NCBI GenBank assembly: GCA_017463375.1
Contig: JAFTPG010000102.1
Coordinates: 1 to 39,162 of the forward strand
Direction of reading: 5' to 3'
Length of the DNA: 39,162 nt
Source: Ruminococcus sp.
Lineage (GTDB): Bacteria > Bacillota > Clostridia > Oscillospirales > Ruminococcaceae
Notes under the pieces: model-generated
Told to the model about the DNA's origin: nothing
Seen by the model: only the letters and a program-made list of their open reading frames with translations
Database searches by the model: none
In this document: positions 1-7,515 of the stretch, piece by piece
How positions within the stretch are numbered: the stretch's first letter is position 1
Layout of the letters: each line of letters begins with the position of its first letter
Position numbers and translations under genes: made by a program

Positions 1-1
1 G

Positions 2-1480
2 TCAGACTGCATAAAAACTACAAACGAAGCCAAGCCGCACTACCGCTATGCAATGGCAAGAGGTCGTGAGCTGAGAAATCTCAGATGCGACGCTTCAATC
101 TGCGGATATCTGCTCAATACCTCCGCTTCCGAGTATACGATCGAGAAGCTCTGTGCGGAGTATTCGGTTCATTACTGCTCCGAGAACGGTGAATATGCGG
201 ATCTGGCTTCACTGAGAGACCTTACGGAAAAGCTCCGTGCCGAGGTTGAAGCCGAGGGAATGACATCGCTTCTTGAGAATATCGAAATGCCGCTGACGGA
301 GGTTCTTGCCGCAATGGAACACGTCGGAGTGCGTGTAGATGCGGACGGAGTAAAGAGCTTCGGAGCCGACCTCACGGAAATGATTGAAGAGACAAGTCAG
401 ATGATTTATGACGAAGCAGGTCACGAGTTCAATATCTCCTCTCCCAAGCAGCTCGGAACCGTTCTGTTCGAGGAGCTGGGACTTCCTGCGAAAAAGAAAA
501 CGAAAAGCGGTTATTCCACCAATGCGGATGTCCTCGAGGAGCTTCGCAGTCAGAGTCCGATTGTTGACAACGTGCTGAAATATCGTCAGTACACGAAGCT
601 GAATTCCACCTACGTTGCGGGACTTCTCGACAAGGTCGCCGAGGACGGCAGGATCCATACCTGTTTCAAGCAGACCGAAACAAGAACGGGAAGAATCTCT
701 TCGACCGAGCCGAATATGCAGAATATTCCCGTGCGTACTGAGCTTGGCTCGCAGATGCGTAAATTCTTTGTTGCGGAGCAGGGAAGAATTCTTCTTGATG
801 CCGACTACAGCCAGATTGAGCTGAGAGTCATGGCTCACCTGTGCGGAGACAAAAACATGATCGACGCATTCGTATCGGGAGAGGATATCCATACCTCCAC
901 AGCGGCGCAGGTGTTCGATATGCCGCCTGTTATGGTCACTTCCGAAATGAGAAGTGCGGCTAAGGCGGTTAATTTCGGAATCATCTACGGAATCGGAGCT
1001 TTCTCGCTCTCAAAGGATATAAACACATCGGTTGCTCAGGCGAAAAAATATATAAGGGACTATCTCGACAAGTATCCCAAGGTTGAGAAATTCATGAACG
1101 AAACCGTGGACAGTGCAAAGGAAAACGGATATGTTTCAACGATGTTCGGCAGAAGGCGGAGAGTTCCCGAGCTTTCCTCGTCGAACAAAATGCTTCAGGC
1201 GGCAGGAAAGAGAATTGCCATGAATACTCCCGTGCAAGGAACTGCCGCAGACCTCATCAAAATAGCGATGATTAACGTTTACCGCCGTCTGCGTGAGGAG
1301 AAGCTCGATGCGGAGCTTATCTTGCAGGTTCACGACGAACTGATCGTGGAGTCCTCTCTTGCCGATGCAGAACGTGCCGCTGAGATTCTCGGCGAGGAAA
1401 TGAGAAGCGTATGCGAAATGAAAGTTCCGCTTGCCGTGGACGTAAACAAGGGGGAGAGCTGGTATGCTGCAAAGGGCTGA
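2..1480 (+). CDS. polA: DNA polymerase I, C-terminal part (5' end outside window)
   Basis: The frame is open from base 2, so the true start lies upstream; an internal ATG at 53 is not the start. About 490 C-terminal residues are present: the end of the 3'-5' exonuclease-like domain and the whole polymerase domain. All three family-A motifs are intact: motif A (DADYSQIELR), motif B (RSAAKAVNFGIIYG) and motif C (LQVHDELIVE). The enzyme fills gaps and replaces primers in replication and repair. Phe in the NFGIIYG motif is the usual residue at the nucleotide-discriminating position. The 3' end overlaps rimI by 17 bases, which suggests translational coupling. Whether the missing N-terminal part carries a 5' nuclease or a functional proofreading site cannot be seen. 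Confidence 0.97.
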   Translation, partial: SDCIKTTNEAKPHYRYAMARGRELRNLRCDASICGYLLNTSASEYTIEKLCAEYSVHYCSENGEYADLASLRDLTEKLRAEVEAEGMTSLLENIEMPLTEVLAAMEHVGVRVDADGVKSFGADLTEMIEETSQMIYDEAGHEFNISSPKQLGTVLFEELGLPAKKKTKSGYSTNADVLEELRSQSPIVDNVLKYRQYTKLNSTYVAGLLDKVAEDGRIHTCFKQTETRTGRISSTEPNMQNIPVRTELGSQMRKFFVAEQGRILLDADYSQIELRVMAHLCGDKNMIDAFVSGEDIHTSTAAQVFDMPPVMVTSEMRSAAKAVNFGIIYGIGAFSLSKDINTSVAQAKKYIRDYLDKYPKVEKFMNETVDSAKENGYVSTMFGRRRRVPELSSSNKMLQAAGKRIAMNTPVQGTAADLIKIAMINVYRRLREEKLDAELILQVHDELIVESSLADAERAAEILGEEMRSVCEMKVPLAVDVNKGESWYAAKG

Positions 1481-1910
1481 TAGGAGTACCTCCGCTGAGC
1501 TTTTTGCGGCTCTTGCGGAGCTTGAAAAAATCACAGTCGGACAGGATGGCTGGTCTGCGGAGAGCTTCCGCAGTGAAGCCGCAAAGGAAAACGGCTTTGT
1601 ACTGTACATCATGGACGGAAATAATGTAATCGCTCTGCTGACGGGATATTCCGCATACGGTGAGGGAGATATCACCAACGTTGCGGTTCACCCCGGCTAT
1701 CGCAGAAAGGGACTTGCTCAGAAATTGATTGCTGAGTTTGAACGCCTGCTCCCCGAGGACTCCGAGGAGATTTTCCTCGAGGTGAGAGAGAGTAACTCTC
1801 CTGCGATAGCCCTGTACGAAAAATGCGGATTTGAAATACTCTCCGTGCGGAAGAATTTTTACAGCAATCCCTGTGAAAATGCGATTGTCATGAAGAAAAG
1901 TGAGGTTTGA
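1464..1910 (+). CDS. rimI: Ribosomal protein S18 alanine N-acetyltransferase (RimI-like GNAT)
   Basis: A 148-residue GNAT acetyltransferase. The acetyl-CoA binding segment is seen as VAVHPGYRRKGLAQKL (R/Q-x-x-G-x-G/A pattern), followed by the typical LEVRESNSPAIALYEKCGF motif of RimI proteins. RimI acetylates the N-terminal Ala of S18. The ATG at 1464 follows a strong purine-rich site (AGGGGGAGA at 1449-1457) inside polA. The gene ends in the TGA at 1908-1910, just before the tsaD ATG. rimI next to tsaD is a standard Firmicute arrangement, although tsaB and tsaE, often adjacent, are absent here. A different GNAT substrate cannot be excluded from sequence alone. Confidence 0.9.
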   Translation: MLQRADRSTSAELFAALAELEKITVGQDGWSAESFRSEAAKENGFVLYIMDGNNVIALLTGYSAYGEGDITNVAVHPGYRRKGLAQKLIAEFERLLPEDSEEIFLEVRESNSPAIALYEKCGFEILSVRKNFYSNPCENAIVMKKSEV

Positions 1911-1915
1911 TATAT

Positions 1916-2926
1916 ATGCTTATACTTGGAATTGAAAGCTCCTGCGATGAGACAGCCGCAAGCGTTGTCAGGGACGGCAGGGAGATTATCTCCTCTGTAA
2001 TCTCCACGCAGATTGAGGAGCATAAAAAATACGGCGGAGTTGTTCCCGAGATAGCTTCACGCCGTCACTGTGAGAATATTCTTGCGGTCACAAGGCAGGC
2101 TCTTGACGAGGCAGAAATAACACTTGACGACGTTGACGCAATTGCGGTTACATACGCTCCGGGACTTATCGGAGCACTGCTTGTCGGAGTAAACTTCGCA
2201 AAGGGACTTGCTATGGCCTCGGGAAAGCCGCTTGTTCCCGTGCATCACATTGCAGGTCATATTGCCACGAACTACCTGACTTTCCCCGAACTGGAGCCGC
2301 CGTATCTCTGTCTGGTGGCAAGCGGCGGTCACAGCCATATTATCGAGGTTCTCTCGTACACGAAATTCCGTGTTGTCGGCAGAACCCGTGACGATGCGGC
2401 AGGCGAGTGCTTCGACAAGTGCGCCAGAGCAATGGGATTCCCATACCCCGGCGGAGTCCATATCGACAAGGCTGCTCAGACGGGCGACCCGACTGAATTC
2501 AAGCTTCCTCATCCGACGGTTGCCGGAAACGAGTTTGATTTCAGCTTCTCCGGACTGAAAACCTCGGTTATCAATCTTGTCCACAACTCCGAACAGAAGG
2601 GAATAGAGCTGAACTTCAATAATCTTGCGGCGAGTGTTCAGTCTACTATTTCCGAGCTTCTCACGGACAGAACAATCAAAGCGGCAAAGGCTCTGGGTTA
2701 TAAGAGAATCGCTCTTGCAGGCGGAGTTTCCGCTAATACGGGAGTTCGTGCGGCTCTTTCGGAGGCTTGCGAAAAGAACGGCTTTGAGTTCTATATGCCG
2801 AGCAAATCTCTCTGCGGAGACAATGCGGCTATGATTGCGTGTCAGGGATATTATAATTTCCTCAGCGGAATTACTGCCGACGAGAGTCTGAATGCGGTTG
2901 CAACGCTGTCGATGGAGGATATATAA
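1916..2926 (+). CDS. tsaD: tRNA N6-threonylcarbamoyladenosine transferase TsaD
   Basis: 336 residues from the ATG at 1916, placed 10 bases after GTGAGG; a TTG at 1907 in the same frame is less likely. TsaD transfers the threonylcarbamoyl group to A37 of ANN-decoding tRNAs together with TsaB and TsaE. The ASKHA-fold signature starts at once (ILGIESSCDETAAS). The metal-binding pair is in PVHHIAGHIATN, and the nucleotide-binding stretches CLVASGGHSHI, DDAAGECFDK and LAGGVSANTG are intact. Length fits the family (about 335-345). It is the last gene of the polA-rimI-tsaD run; the downstream gap carries a short palindromic repeat rather than an obvious strong terminator. Confidence 0.97.
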   Translation: MLILGIESSCDETAASVVRDGREIISSVISTQIEEHKKYGGVVPEIASRRHCENILAVTRQALDEAEITLDDVDAIAVTYAPGLIGALLVGVNFAKGLAMASGKPLVPVHHIAGHIATNYLTFPELEPPYLCLVASGGHSHIIEVLSYTKFRVVGRTRDDAAGECFDKCARAMGFPYPGGVHIDKAAQTGDPTEFKLPHPTVAGNEFDFSFSGLKTSVINLVHNSEQKGIELNFNNLAASVQSTISELLTDRTIKAAKALGYKRIALAGGVSANTGVRAALSEACEKNGFEFYMPSKSLCGDNAAMIACQGYYNFLSGITADESLNAVATLSMEDI

Positions 2927-2942
2927 TAATTTTTTTAAAATC

Positions 2943-2965
2943 GGGCGGATGATATCCGCCCCTAC
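2943..2965 (+). repeat. GTAGGGG-type palindromic repeat, copy 1
   Basis: GGGCGGATGATATCCGCCC is an imperfect palindrome followed by CCCCTAC-type sequence. The same GGGCGGAT...ATCCGCCCCTAC layout recurs at 13697-13720 and, on the opposite strand, at 13651-13673. Here it sits between tsaD and the gerA-like operon. It could act as a weak terminator or be a mobile palindromic repeat. Confidence 0.75.
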
Positions 2966-2984
2966 GTTTAGGGATATAACAAAT

Positions 2985-3023
2985 TTGCTGAAATACATAA
3001 TTTCGGCAAAAAGGCTCATAATA
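2985..3023 (+). promoter_or_regulatory. Possible sporulation-type promoter and hairpin before the gerA-like operon
   Basis: TTGCTGAAAT (2985-2994) and ATTTCGGCAA (3000-3009) form a 10-bp inverted repeat with one wobble pair. CATAATA at 3017-3023 resembles the -10 of forespore sigma-F/sigma-G promoters, with ACATA 17 bases upstream as a poor -35. No good sigma-A promoter is visible before 3041. This is a motif match by eye only. Confidence 0.3.
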
Positions 3024-3040
3024 CACCCAGAGGTGAGATT

Positions 3041-4498
3041 ATGAGAACAGAGGACTACTATTATTCTCCGATAATTACGGATCTGAAGAAGAATCTCGAG
3101 GAAATAAAGCGGATTTCGGGCGGCTCGACCGACCTTATGATAAATGAGTTTGTCTGCGGAGGAATAGACTGTGCACTGCTCTGCTGCGAGGGAATGCTCT
3201 CGACGCAGACCATTACCGAGCTTATTTTCGAGCCGCTGATGCACGTCGAGAAGAAGCTTAACTCCCATGAGCTTTTCAAGCATATCCGGACAAAGCTGCT
3301 TCTTTCGATAGACCAGCCCGTTGCCGAGAACTACGGAACTCTTTTCCGTACTCTCAATTCAGGCTTTGCGGTGCTTATTGCCGAGGGAATGAACATAGCT
3401 CTTGCGTTCGGAGTTCAGGGCTTTGCCATGAGAGGCATCTCCGAGCCGTCGGGCGAGGCGAATATTATGGGTGCTCACGAGGGCTTTGTGGAGGTCATAC
3501 GAACCAATATTTCGCTCATACGCAGAAGGTTAAAGAGTCCGTTTCTCGTTACGAAGCTCTTTGTCAAGGGCGACAAGAGCCAGACGGATATGTGTATCTG
3601 CTATATGCAGGACAGAGTTCCTGAAAAGCTGCTGAATCAGATTAAGGAGTCCCTTGACGAGATGGAGCTGGAGTCCGTGCTTTCCACAGGCTATGTGCGT
3701 CCATTTGTGGAAAAAAGGAGCTTTGAGCTGTTCAGCTCCACGGGAACTACCGAGCGTCCCGATGTGCTTTGCTCGAAGCTGATTGAGGGCAGAGTAGCGC
3801 TCCTGATAGATGGCGTTCCGTTTGCGATCGTGATTCCCAGGCTTTTCTGCGAGAGTTTCCAGACTCTTGACGACTATGCGTTCAAGCCGTATTACTCCAC
3901 CTTTATCCGCTGGATTAAGTATGCGGCATTTATAATTGCAGTGCTGCTTCCGTCGCTATATATTGCGGTGGCGACATATCACCCCGAGCTGCTGAACAGC
4001 ACGCTGCTGATGATTCTTGTGGAATCCGAGGCAAAGGCTCCGCTGTCGCTTATGACAGAGGCGCTGGGAGTTCTTTTAATGTACGAGATTATCCGTGAGG
4101 CAGGAATCCGACTGCCGAAGCCTGTCGGAGGAGCTGTAAGCATAGTCAGCGGACTTATAATCGGAGATGCGGCAGTACAGTCGGGACTGATAAGCACTCC
4201 CTTGCTGACTATATCAGCTCTTGCGGTAATAAGCGGATATGTTGTTCCCGAGCTTAATCCGACGGTGACAATGCTGAGACTTGGATTCCTTGTTGCAGGC
4301 GGACTTCTGGGACTTTTCGGAATCAGTCTGCTTGCGTGTGCGGTTCTTGTGAACATCTGTGCTACGGAGGACTACGGATTCCCGTATACAGCTCCGCTGT
4401 CGCCTTTTAAGAAAGGTGGAATGAGAGATACGGCTGTACGGACGGGCTTCCGCAGAATGCAGTCGGGCGGCTTTACGGTGGAGGAGTACCATGAATAG
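3041..4498 (+). CDS. GerA family spore germination protein (GerAA-like)
   Basis: 485 residues, usual size for the GerA/SpoVAF A-subunit family. The N-terminal half is soluble with family-typical stretches (GGIDCALLCCEGMLS; PSGEANIMGAHEGFVE; NISLIRRRLKSP). The C-terminal half, from about residue 290, has four or five membrane segments and the conserved VESEAKAPLSLMTEALGVLLMYEIIREAGIRLP region. In Bacillus these proteins form the nutrient receptor in the spore inner membrane. The ATG follows GAGGTGAG, and the 3' end overlaps the next gene by 8 bases (ATGAATAG), which indicates tight coupling. The gene implies a sporulation or germination programme, or a repurposed copy. Confidence 0.9.
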   Translation: MRTEDYYYSPIITDLKKNLEEIKRISGGSTDLMINEFVCGGIDCALLCCEGMLSTQTITELIFEPLMHVEKKLNSHELFKHIRTKLLLSIDQPVAENYGTLFRTLNSGFAVLIAEGMNIALAFGVQGFAMRGISEPSGEANIMGAHEGFVEVIRTNISLIRRRLKSPFLVTKLFVKGDKSQTDMCICYMQDRVPEKLLNQIKESLDEMELESVLSTGYVRPFVEKRSFELFSSTGTTERPDVLCSKLIEGRVALLIDGVPFAIVIPRLFCESFQTLDDYAFKPYYSTFIRWIKYAAFIIAVLLPSLYIAVATYHPELLNSTLLMILVESEAKAPLSLMTEALGVLLMYEIIREAGIRLPKPVGGAVSIVSGLIIGDAAVQSGLISTPLLTISALAVISGYVVPELNPTVTMLRLGFLVAGGLLGLFGISLLACAVLVNICATEDYGFPYTAPLSPFKKGGMRDTAVRTGFRRMQSGGFTVEEYHE

Positions 4499-5501
4499 AG
4501 TATCCTGCGGTCAGTTTGCCGCACTTCTGCTGATAACGGACGCATTTGCGCTGTTCTGCCTGATGGGAAATGTCAGTATCATAACGGCGTGCGGATTCGT
4601 AACGGGAGTCATTTTGCAGTTTCTTATCTCGATTCCGACAGCGAATTTCTACAAAAACGGCGGAACGCTGAAAAGCTCGCCCAAGCCGTTTGCGTGGTTT
4701 TATCTGATATATATTGTTCTTTGGGGAGGACTTCTTTTTGTCATGCTGTGGAACGCATCCGAGGAGATAACCATACCTGCGGAGAAATTTTCGCTTATTC
4801 CCGAAAAATTCATTATAACAGGACTTATTGCGGTTACCTGTCTGTATGCGTCGTCTCCGGGAGAAAAGGCACTGTCCCGTGCGGCACTCATCACCGCAGC
4901 ACTGGGAGCTGTCTGCATTGCGGTCATTGTGATAAGTGCGATTCCTAAAAGCAGAGTGGAATATCTGGCAGATTTGTCCTGTTCGGATGGATTTTTCAGT
5001 GAGCTTTCACGCGGCTTTGTTCTCAGCGGAGGTCTGGGAAGCTTCATAGTACTGCTTGGCTTCACAAAAGGGACTCCTTTGAAAAGTGCCGCAGGCTACT
5101 TTATAGGAAAAGCGGTACTCTTTGCAGTAGTTCCTGCGACAGCGGCGGCAGCAGCCGGAGGAATCATGGAGATTACGGATTTCCCGATAATCACAGCGGC
5201 AGAGCTTTCACAGCCCTTTTCCTCACAGAGAATAGACTCGCTTTTTCTGATAATTTTTGTAATACTGGCAGTTTTTGCGATATCCGTTCAGACCGTTACA
5301 GCGTCGTATCTTCTGAGCACCGTGATTCCGTCGTTCAAGAGATTCCGAAGTACGGCAGTTCTTGCGGCGATGACAGGCTCGGCATTTCTTATGTCGGGAA
5401 TCAATCAGTACAGCGTGATTTACTCGATAGCCGTAGTTATGGCAGCTGCTGTTGTTCCGCTGCTGATGGTTCTCAGCAAAAGAGCAGAAAGGAGAACCTG
5501 A
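4491..5501 (+). CDS. GerAB-like membrane protein (spore germination permease subunit)
   Basis: 336 residues, almost entirely hydrophobic with roughly ten predicted membrane segments. Its position between an A-subunit gene and a small lipoprotein gene, with overlap on one side and a one-base gap on the other, identifies it as the B subunit of a GerA-type receptor. That family belongs to the amino acid-polyamine-organocation transporters and is thought to bind the germinant. Sequence similarity to classical GerAB is weak by eye, and the assignment rests mostly on synteny, length and topology. No soluble domain is visible. Confidence 0.7.
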   Translation: MNRVSCGQFAALLLITDAFALFCLMGNVSIITACGFVTGVILQFLISIPTANFYKNGGTLKSSPKPFAWFYLIYIVLWGGLLFVMLWNASEEITIPAEKFSLIPEKFIITGLIAVTCLYASSPGEKALSRAALITAALGAVCIAVIVISAIPKSRVEYLADLSCSDGFFSELSRGFVLSGGLGSFIVLLGFTKGTPLKSAAGYFIGKAVLFAVVPATAAAAAGGIMEITDFPIITAAELSQPFSSQRIDSLFLIIFVILAVFAISVQTVTASYLLSTVIPSFKRFRSTAVLAAMTGSAFLMSGINQYSVIYSIAVVMAAAVVPLLMVLSKRAERRT

Positions 5502-5502
5502 C

Positions 5503-6051
5503 ATGAAAAAATCAGCAGTATTGGCAATTCTTGCAGCAGCGGCAATGATGACGGGATGTACCTCAGCGGAGCAGGTTTTCGACAAGAATTATGTTCGCGG
5601 ATTTTCCGTCGAGGGCGAAAACGGAAAAGCGGCAGTTTTTTCGTTTTATGATGAAAATGTTGAGCCTTACTCGTCCTTCGCCGGAGACTTGTCTGCGGTA
5701 AAAAAAGAAGCCGAGCTTGGACTCGGAAAAACAGTTTTCACTGGTCACACTGAGATCATCGTCCTCGGAGAGTGCGACTATGCGAGCGTTCTGGAGTTCA
5801 TGCTCAATGACTGGAAGGTCTCTCCGTCTTGTCTGGTAGTCTACGGAGGACCGCTGTCGGCATATATTATGGAAACCTACGGAGCAGAGAAGCTGACTGA
5901 TTCTGTGAATCATATAATAAAGCAGGGCAAGGCTCCTGAATGCGATATTGTGACAGTTCTGGGAGGACTGCTCAGCGATGAAAGATCCGCCGAGATCCCC
6001 CTGATAGGAGAAAGCGGATTCGTCGGGACGGAGATTATTTCAGTGAAGTAA
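5503..6051 (+). CDS. Short GerAC-like lipoprotein
   Basis: 182 residues with a lipoprotein signal: MKKSAVLAILAAAAMMTGC, the lipobox Cys being residue 19. GerAC subunits carry a lipid-anchored Cys followed by three domains and normally run about 350-400 residues. This protein is about half that length and corresponds to the N-terminal portion only (for example KTVFTGHTEIIVLGE and the SPSCLVVYGG stretch). The gene begins two bases after the gerAB-like stop. There is no frameshift scar or remaining downstream open frame, so it looks naturally short rather than freshly broken. It may be a reduced C subunit. Confidence 0.65.
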   Translation: MKKSAVLAILAAAAMMTGCTSAEQVFDKNYVRGFSVEGENGKAAVFSFYDENVEPYSSFAGDLSAVKKEAELGLGKTVFTGHTEIIVLGECDYASVLEFMLNDWKVSPSCLVVYGGPLSAYIMETYGAEKLTDSVNHIIKQGKAPECDIVTVLGGLLSDERSAEIPLIGESGFVGTEIISVK

Positions 6052-6079
6052 ATGCTCTCGTAACGAGGGCAGAATTTCG

Positions 6080-6101
6080 GGACGCCGAGGGCGGCGTCCT
6101 T
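6080..6101 (+). terminator. Probable terminator or hairpin after gerA-like operon
   Basis: GGACGCC (gagg) GGCGTCC-type stem directly downstream of the lipoprotein stop, preceded by a smaller GCTCTCG/CGAGGGC hairpin near 6054-6070. The T-run is weak (TTGCTTTATG). Either a poor terminator or another palindromic repeat. Confidence 0.4.
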
Positions 6102-6121
6102 GCTTTATGTAATTGCAATAT

Positions 6122-6196
6122 GTAGGGGACGGCGTCCCCGACGTCCCTCTAATTACATACGTCCATCTGTGGGGCGTCGAGGACGCCGCCCCCTAC
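6122..6196 (+). repeat. GTAGGGG...CCCCTAC composite inverted repeat, copy 2
   Basis: A 75-bp unit opens with GTAGGGGACGGCGTCCCC and closes with GGACGCCGCCCCCTAC. Each half is itself near-palindromic and the halves are inverted with respect to each other. The same design (GTAGGGG at one end, CCCCTAC at the other, about 70 bp) recurs at 13651-13720. No coding potential. Confidence 0.75.
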
Positions 6197-6269
6197 AAAT
6201 TCAAGCAAAAAGTTGAATTTCAGCCGTTACAAGGCATTACAAATGTTGTTACATACAAGGAGAATCATC

Positions 6270-6458
6270 ATGAACAAAAAGAAATCCACAAACTGCGAAA
6301 CCTGTACCAACTATGTCTACGACGAGGACTACGACTGCTACACCTGCATGGTCAATCTCGACGAGGACGAAATGGCTCGGTTTATTGCAGGAACAAACTA
6401 TGCCTGTCCGTATTACCGTCTTGATGACGAATACGGGGTAGTACGTCATCAGAATTAG
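6270..6458 (+). CDS. Small Cys-rich protein, DUF6472-like
   Basis: 62 residues starting at the ATG at 6270, 5 bases after AAGGAGAA (6257-6264); an upstream in-frame ATG at 6213 has no such site. Two CxxC pairs (C9/C12 and C23/C26) and a further Cys (C46, in YACPYYR) look like a zinc-knuckle or zinc-ribbon arrangement. The protein is very acidic between them (DEDYDCYTC; NLDEDEMARF). I recall closely similar short proteins across Clostridia annotated as DUF6472, with no known function. It is flanked by intergenic repeats and stands alone. Confidence 0.8.
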   Translation: MNKKKSTNCETCTNYVYDEDYDCYTCMVNLDEDEMARFIAGTNYACPYYRLDDEYGVVRHQN

Positions 6459-6588
6459 AATTGCCGCATACATATAAAACAGCGGCTGAATATCAGAAAA
6501 TTATGGCAATTGTGCACAATTTACAACAATATGCATTGTTAAAAACATAGATTTTGAAGTTTTTCACAATAAATATATTAAAAACCGC

Positions 6589-6616
6589 TTGAAAAATGTG
6601 AAAAATGTGGTATAAT
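6589..6616 (+). promoter_or_regulatory. Sigma-A promoter for cytidylate-kinase-like gene
   Basis: TTGAAA (6589-6594), 16-base spacer, TATAAT (6611-6616). It is the last good promoter before the TTG-start gene at 6727, leaving a leader of about 105 bases. Confidence 0.75.
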
Positions 6617-6622
6617 ATAGAC

Positions 6623-6664
6623 ATAAGATATGAGGCTTCTCCCTCTATCAGTCTCATATCTTAT
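6623..6664 (+). promoter_or_regulatory. 12-bp perfect stem-loop at the 5' end of the leader
   Basis: ATAAGATATGAG (6623-6634) and CTCATATCTTAT (6653-6664) are perfectly complementary with an 18-base loop. The stem lies at or just after the expected transcription start of the promoter at 6589-6616. It has no T-tract, so it is not a terminator; it may stabilise the mRNA or act as a regulatory site. Confidence 0.6.
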
Positions 6665-6726
6665 CCTAATTCTTATTTGCAGCGATACATTTGCTATAAT
6701 TTTTCAGTCATTGGGGGTAGAGTCCG

Positions 6727-7347
6727 TTGAACAAAAGAATAATTACAATCGAACGCCAGTACGGAAGCGGCGGAAGCAATATAGGCAAGCTTGTTGCCGA
6801 AAAACTGGGCGTAAATTACTATCACAGAGCTGTTCTGGAAAAAACAGCCGAAAAATTCGGTCTTGCTCCCGAACATCTTGAAAGTGCTGAGGAAAATGTT
6901 CCGACAAGCTTCCTCTATTCGCTGATGATTTCTGCTAATCCGACAAGATCAGCTGCGGATTCTCTTCCGCTCTCGGACAGAGTTTTCCTTGCCGAAAGCG
7001 AGATCATAAGAAATCTTGCCGCAGGCGAGCATAGTTTTGTACTCGTCGGCAGATGCGGAAATTATATCCTCGAGGAATGCGGATGCTTCAGCGTGTATAT
7101 CTACAGCAATAAGGAAGACCGCCTTAAAAGAGCTGTTGAAGAATACGGAATCGAGCCGAAAAAGGCTGAATCCACTATCAAGAAGTTCGATAAGCGCCGT
7201 GAAACATTCTATAATGTCAACACGGGAAAGCTCTGGCAGGATAAGGAGCAGTATTCGCTCTGCCTGAACAGCGGCGAGCTGGGCGATGAGCTGTGTGCAG
7301 ATATCATTGTAAAGGCTTTTCAGGAATATAATTCCGGACAAAAATAA
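6727..7347 (+). CDS. Cytidylate kinase-like family protein
   Basis: 206 residues starting at a TTG codon (6727) preceded by a GGGGGT site; the N-terminal nucleotide-binding loop (ERQYGSGGSNIGKLVAEKLG) begins only eight residues in, so the TTG start is needed. The family (Cytidylate_kin2) keeps a P-loop variant GSGG and helical lid but is distinct from housekeeping Cmk. The segment FVLVGRCGNYIL followed by VYIYSNKEDRLKRA fits this family. True substrate is unproven; many clostridial members are of unknown function. It is a single-gene unit with its own promoter, hairpin leader and terminator. Confidence 0.85.
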   Translation: MNKRIITIERQYGSGGSNIGKLVAEKLGVNYYHRAVLEKTAEKFGLAPEHLESAEENVPTSFLYSLMISANPTRSAADSLPLSDRVFLAESEIIRNLAAGEHSFVLVGRCGNYILEECGCFSVYIYSNKEDRLKRAVEEYGIEPKKAESTIKKFDKRRETFYNVNTGKLWQDKEQYSLCLNSGELGDELCADIIVKAFQEYNSGQK

Positions 7348-7436
7348 AAAAGGTACCTATGAGTACCTGAAAAGCTTGTAATGATATTGTGCAGGTTTTT
7401 CAGATTCTCATAGTTAATATATCTCTCTTATTCGAT

Positions 7437-7474
7437 AACTCCCGTAGATCTTTCTGCGGGAGTTTCGGTTTTTT
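7437..7474 (+). terminator. Rho-independent terminator
   Basis: AACTCCCGTAGA (7437-7448), TCTT loop, TCTGCGGGAGTT (7453-7464), then TTCGGTTTTTT. One G-T pair in a 12-bp stem. A smaller AGGTAC/GTACCT hairpin also lies just after the stop codon near 7351-7369. Confidence 0.85.
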
Positions 7475-7481
7475 CGCAAAA

Positions 7482-7510
7482 AAACGGATGAATCTGTGAT
7501 TCATCCGTTT
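7482..7510 (-). terminator. Terminator for the CPBP protease gene (minus strand)
   Basis: Perfect 13-bp stem AAACGGATGAATC / GATTCATCCGTTT with a three-base loop. On the minus strand it lies just after the stop codon and is followed by a T-rich stretch (TTTTGCGAAAAAA). Confidence 0.75.
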
Positions 7511-7515
7511 CAGAA

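Noticed and set aside
2057-3283. 408-residue minus-strand frame across tsaD and the gerA-like start
   Set aside because: It is antisense to two well-supported genes and matches no family.
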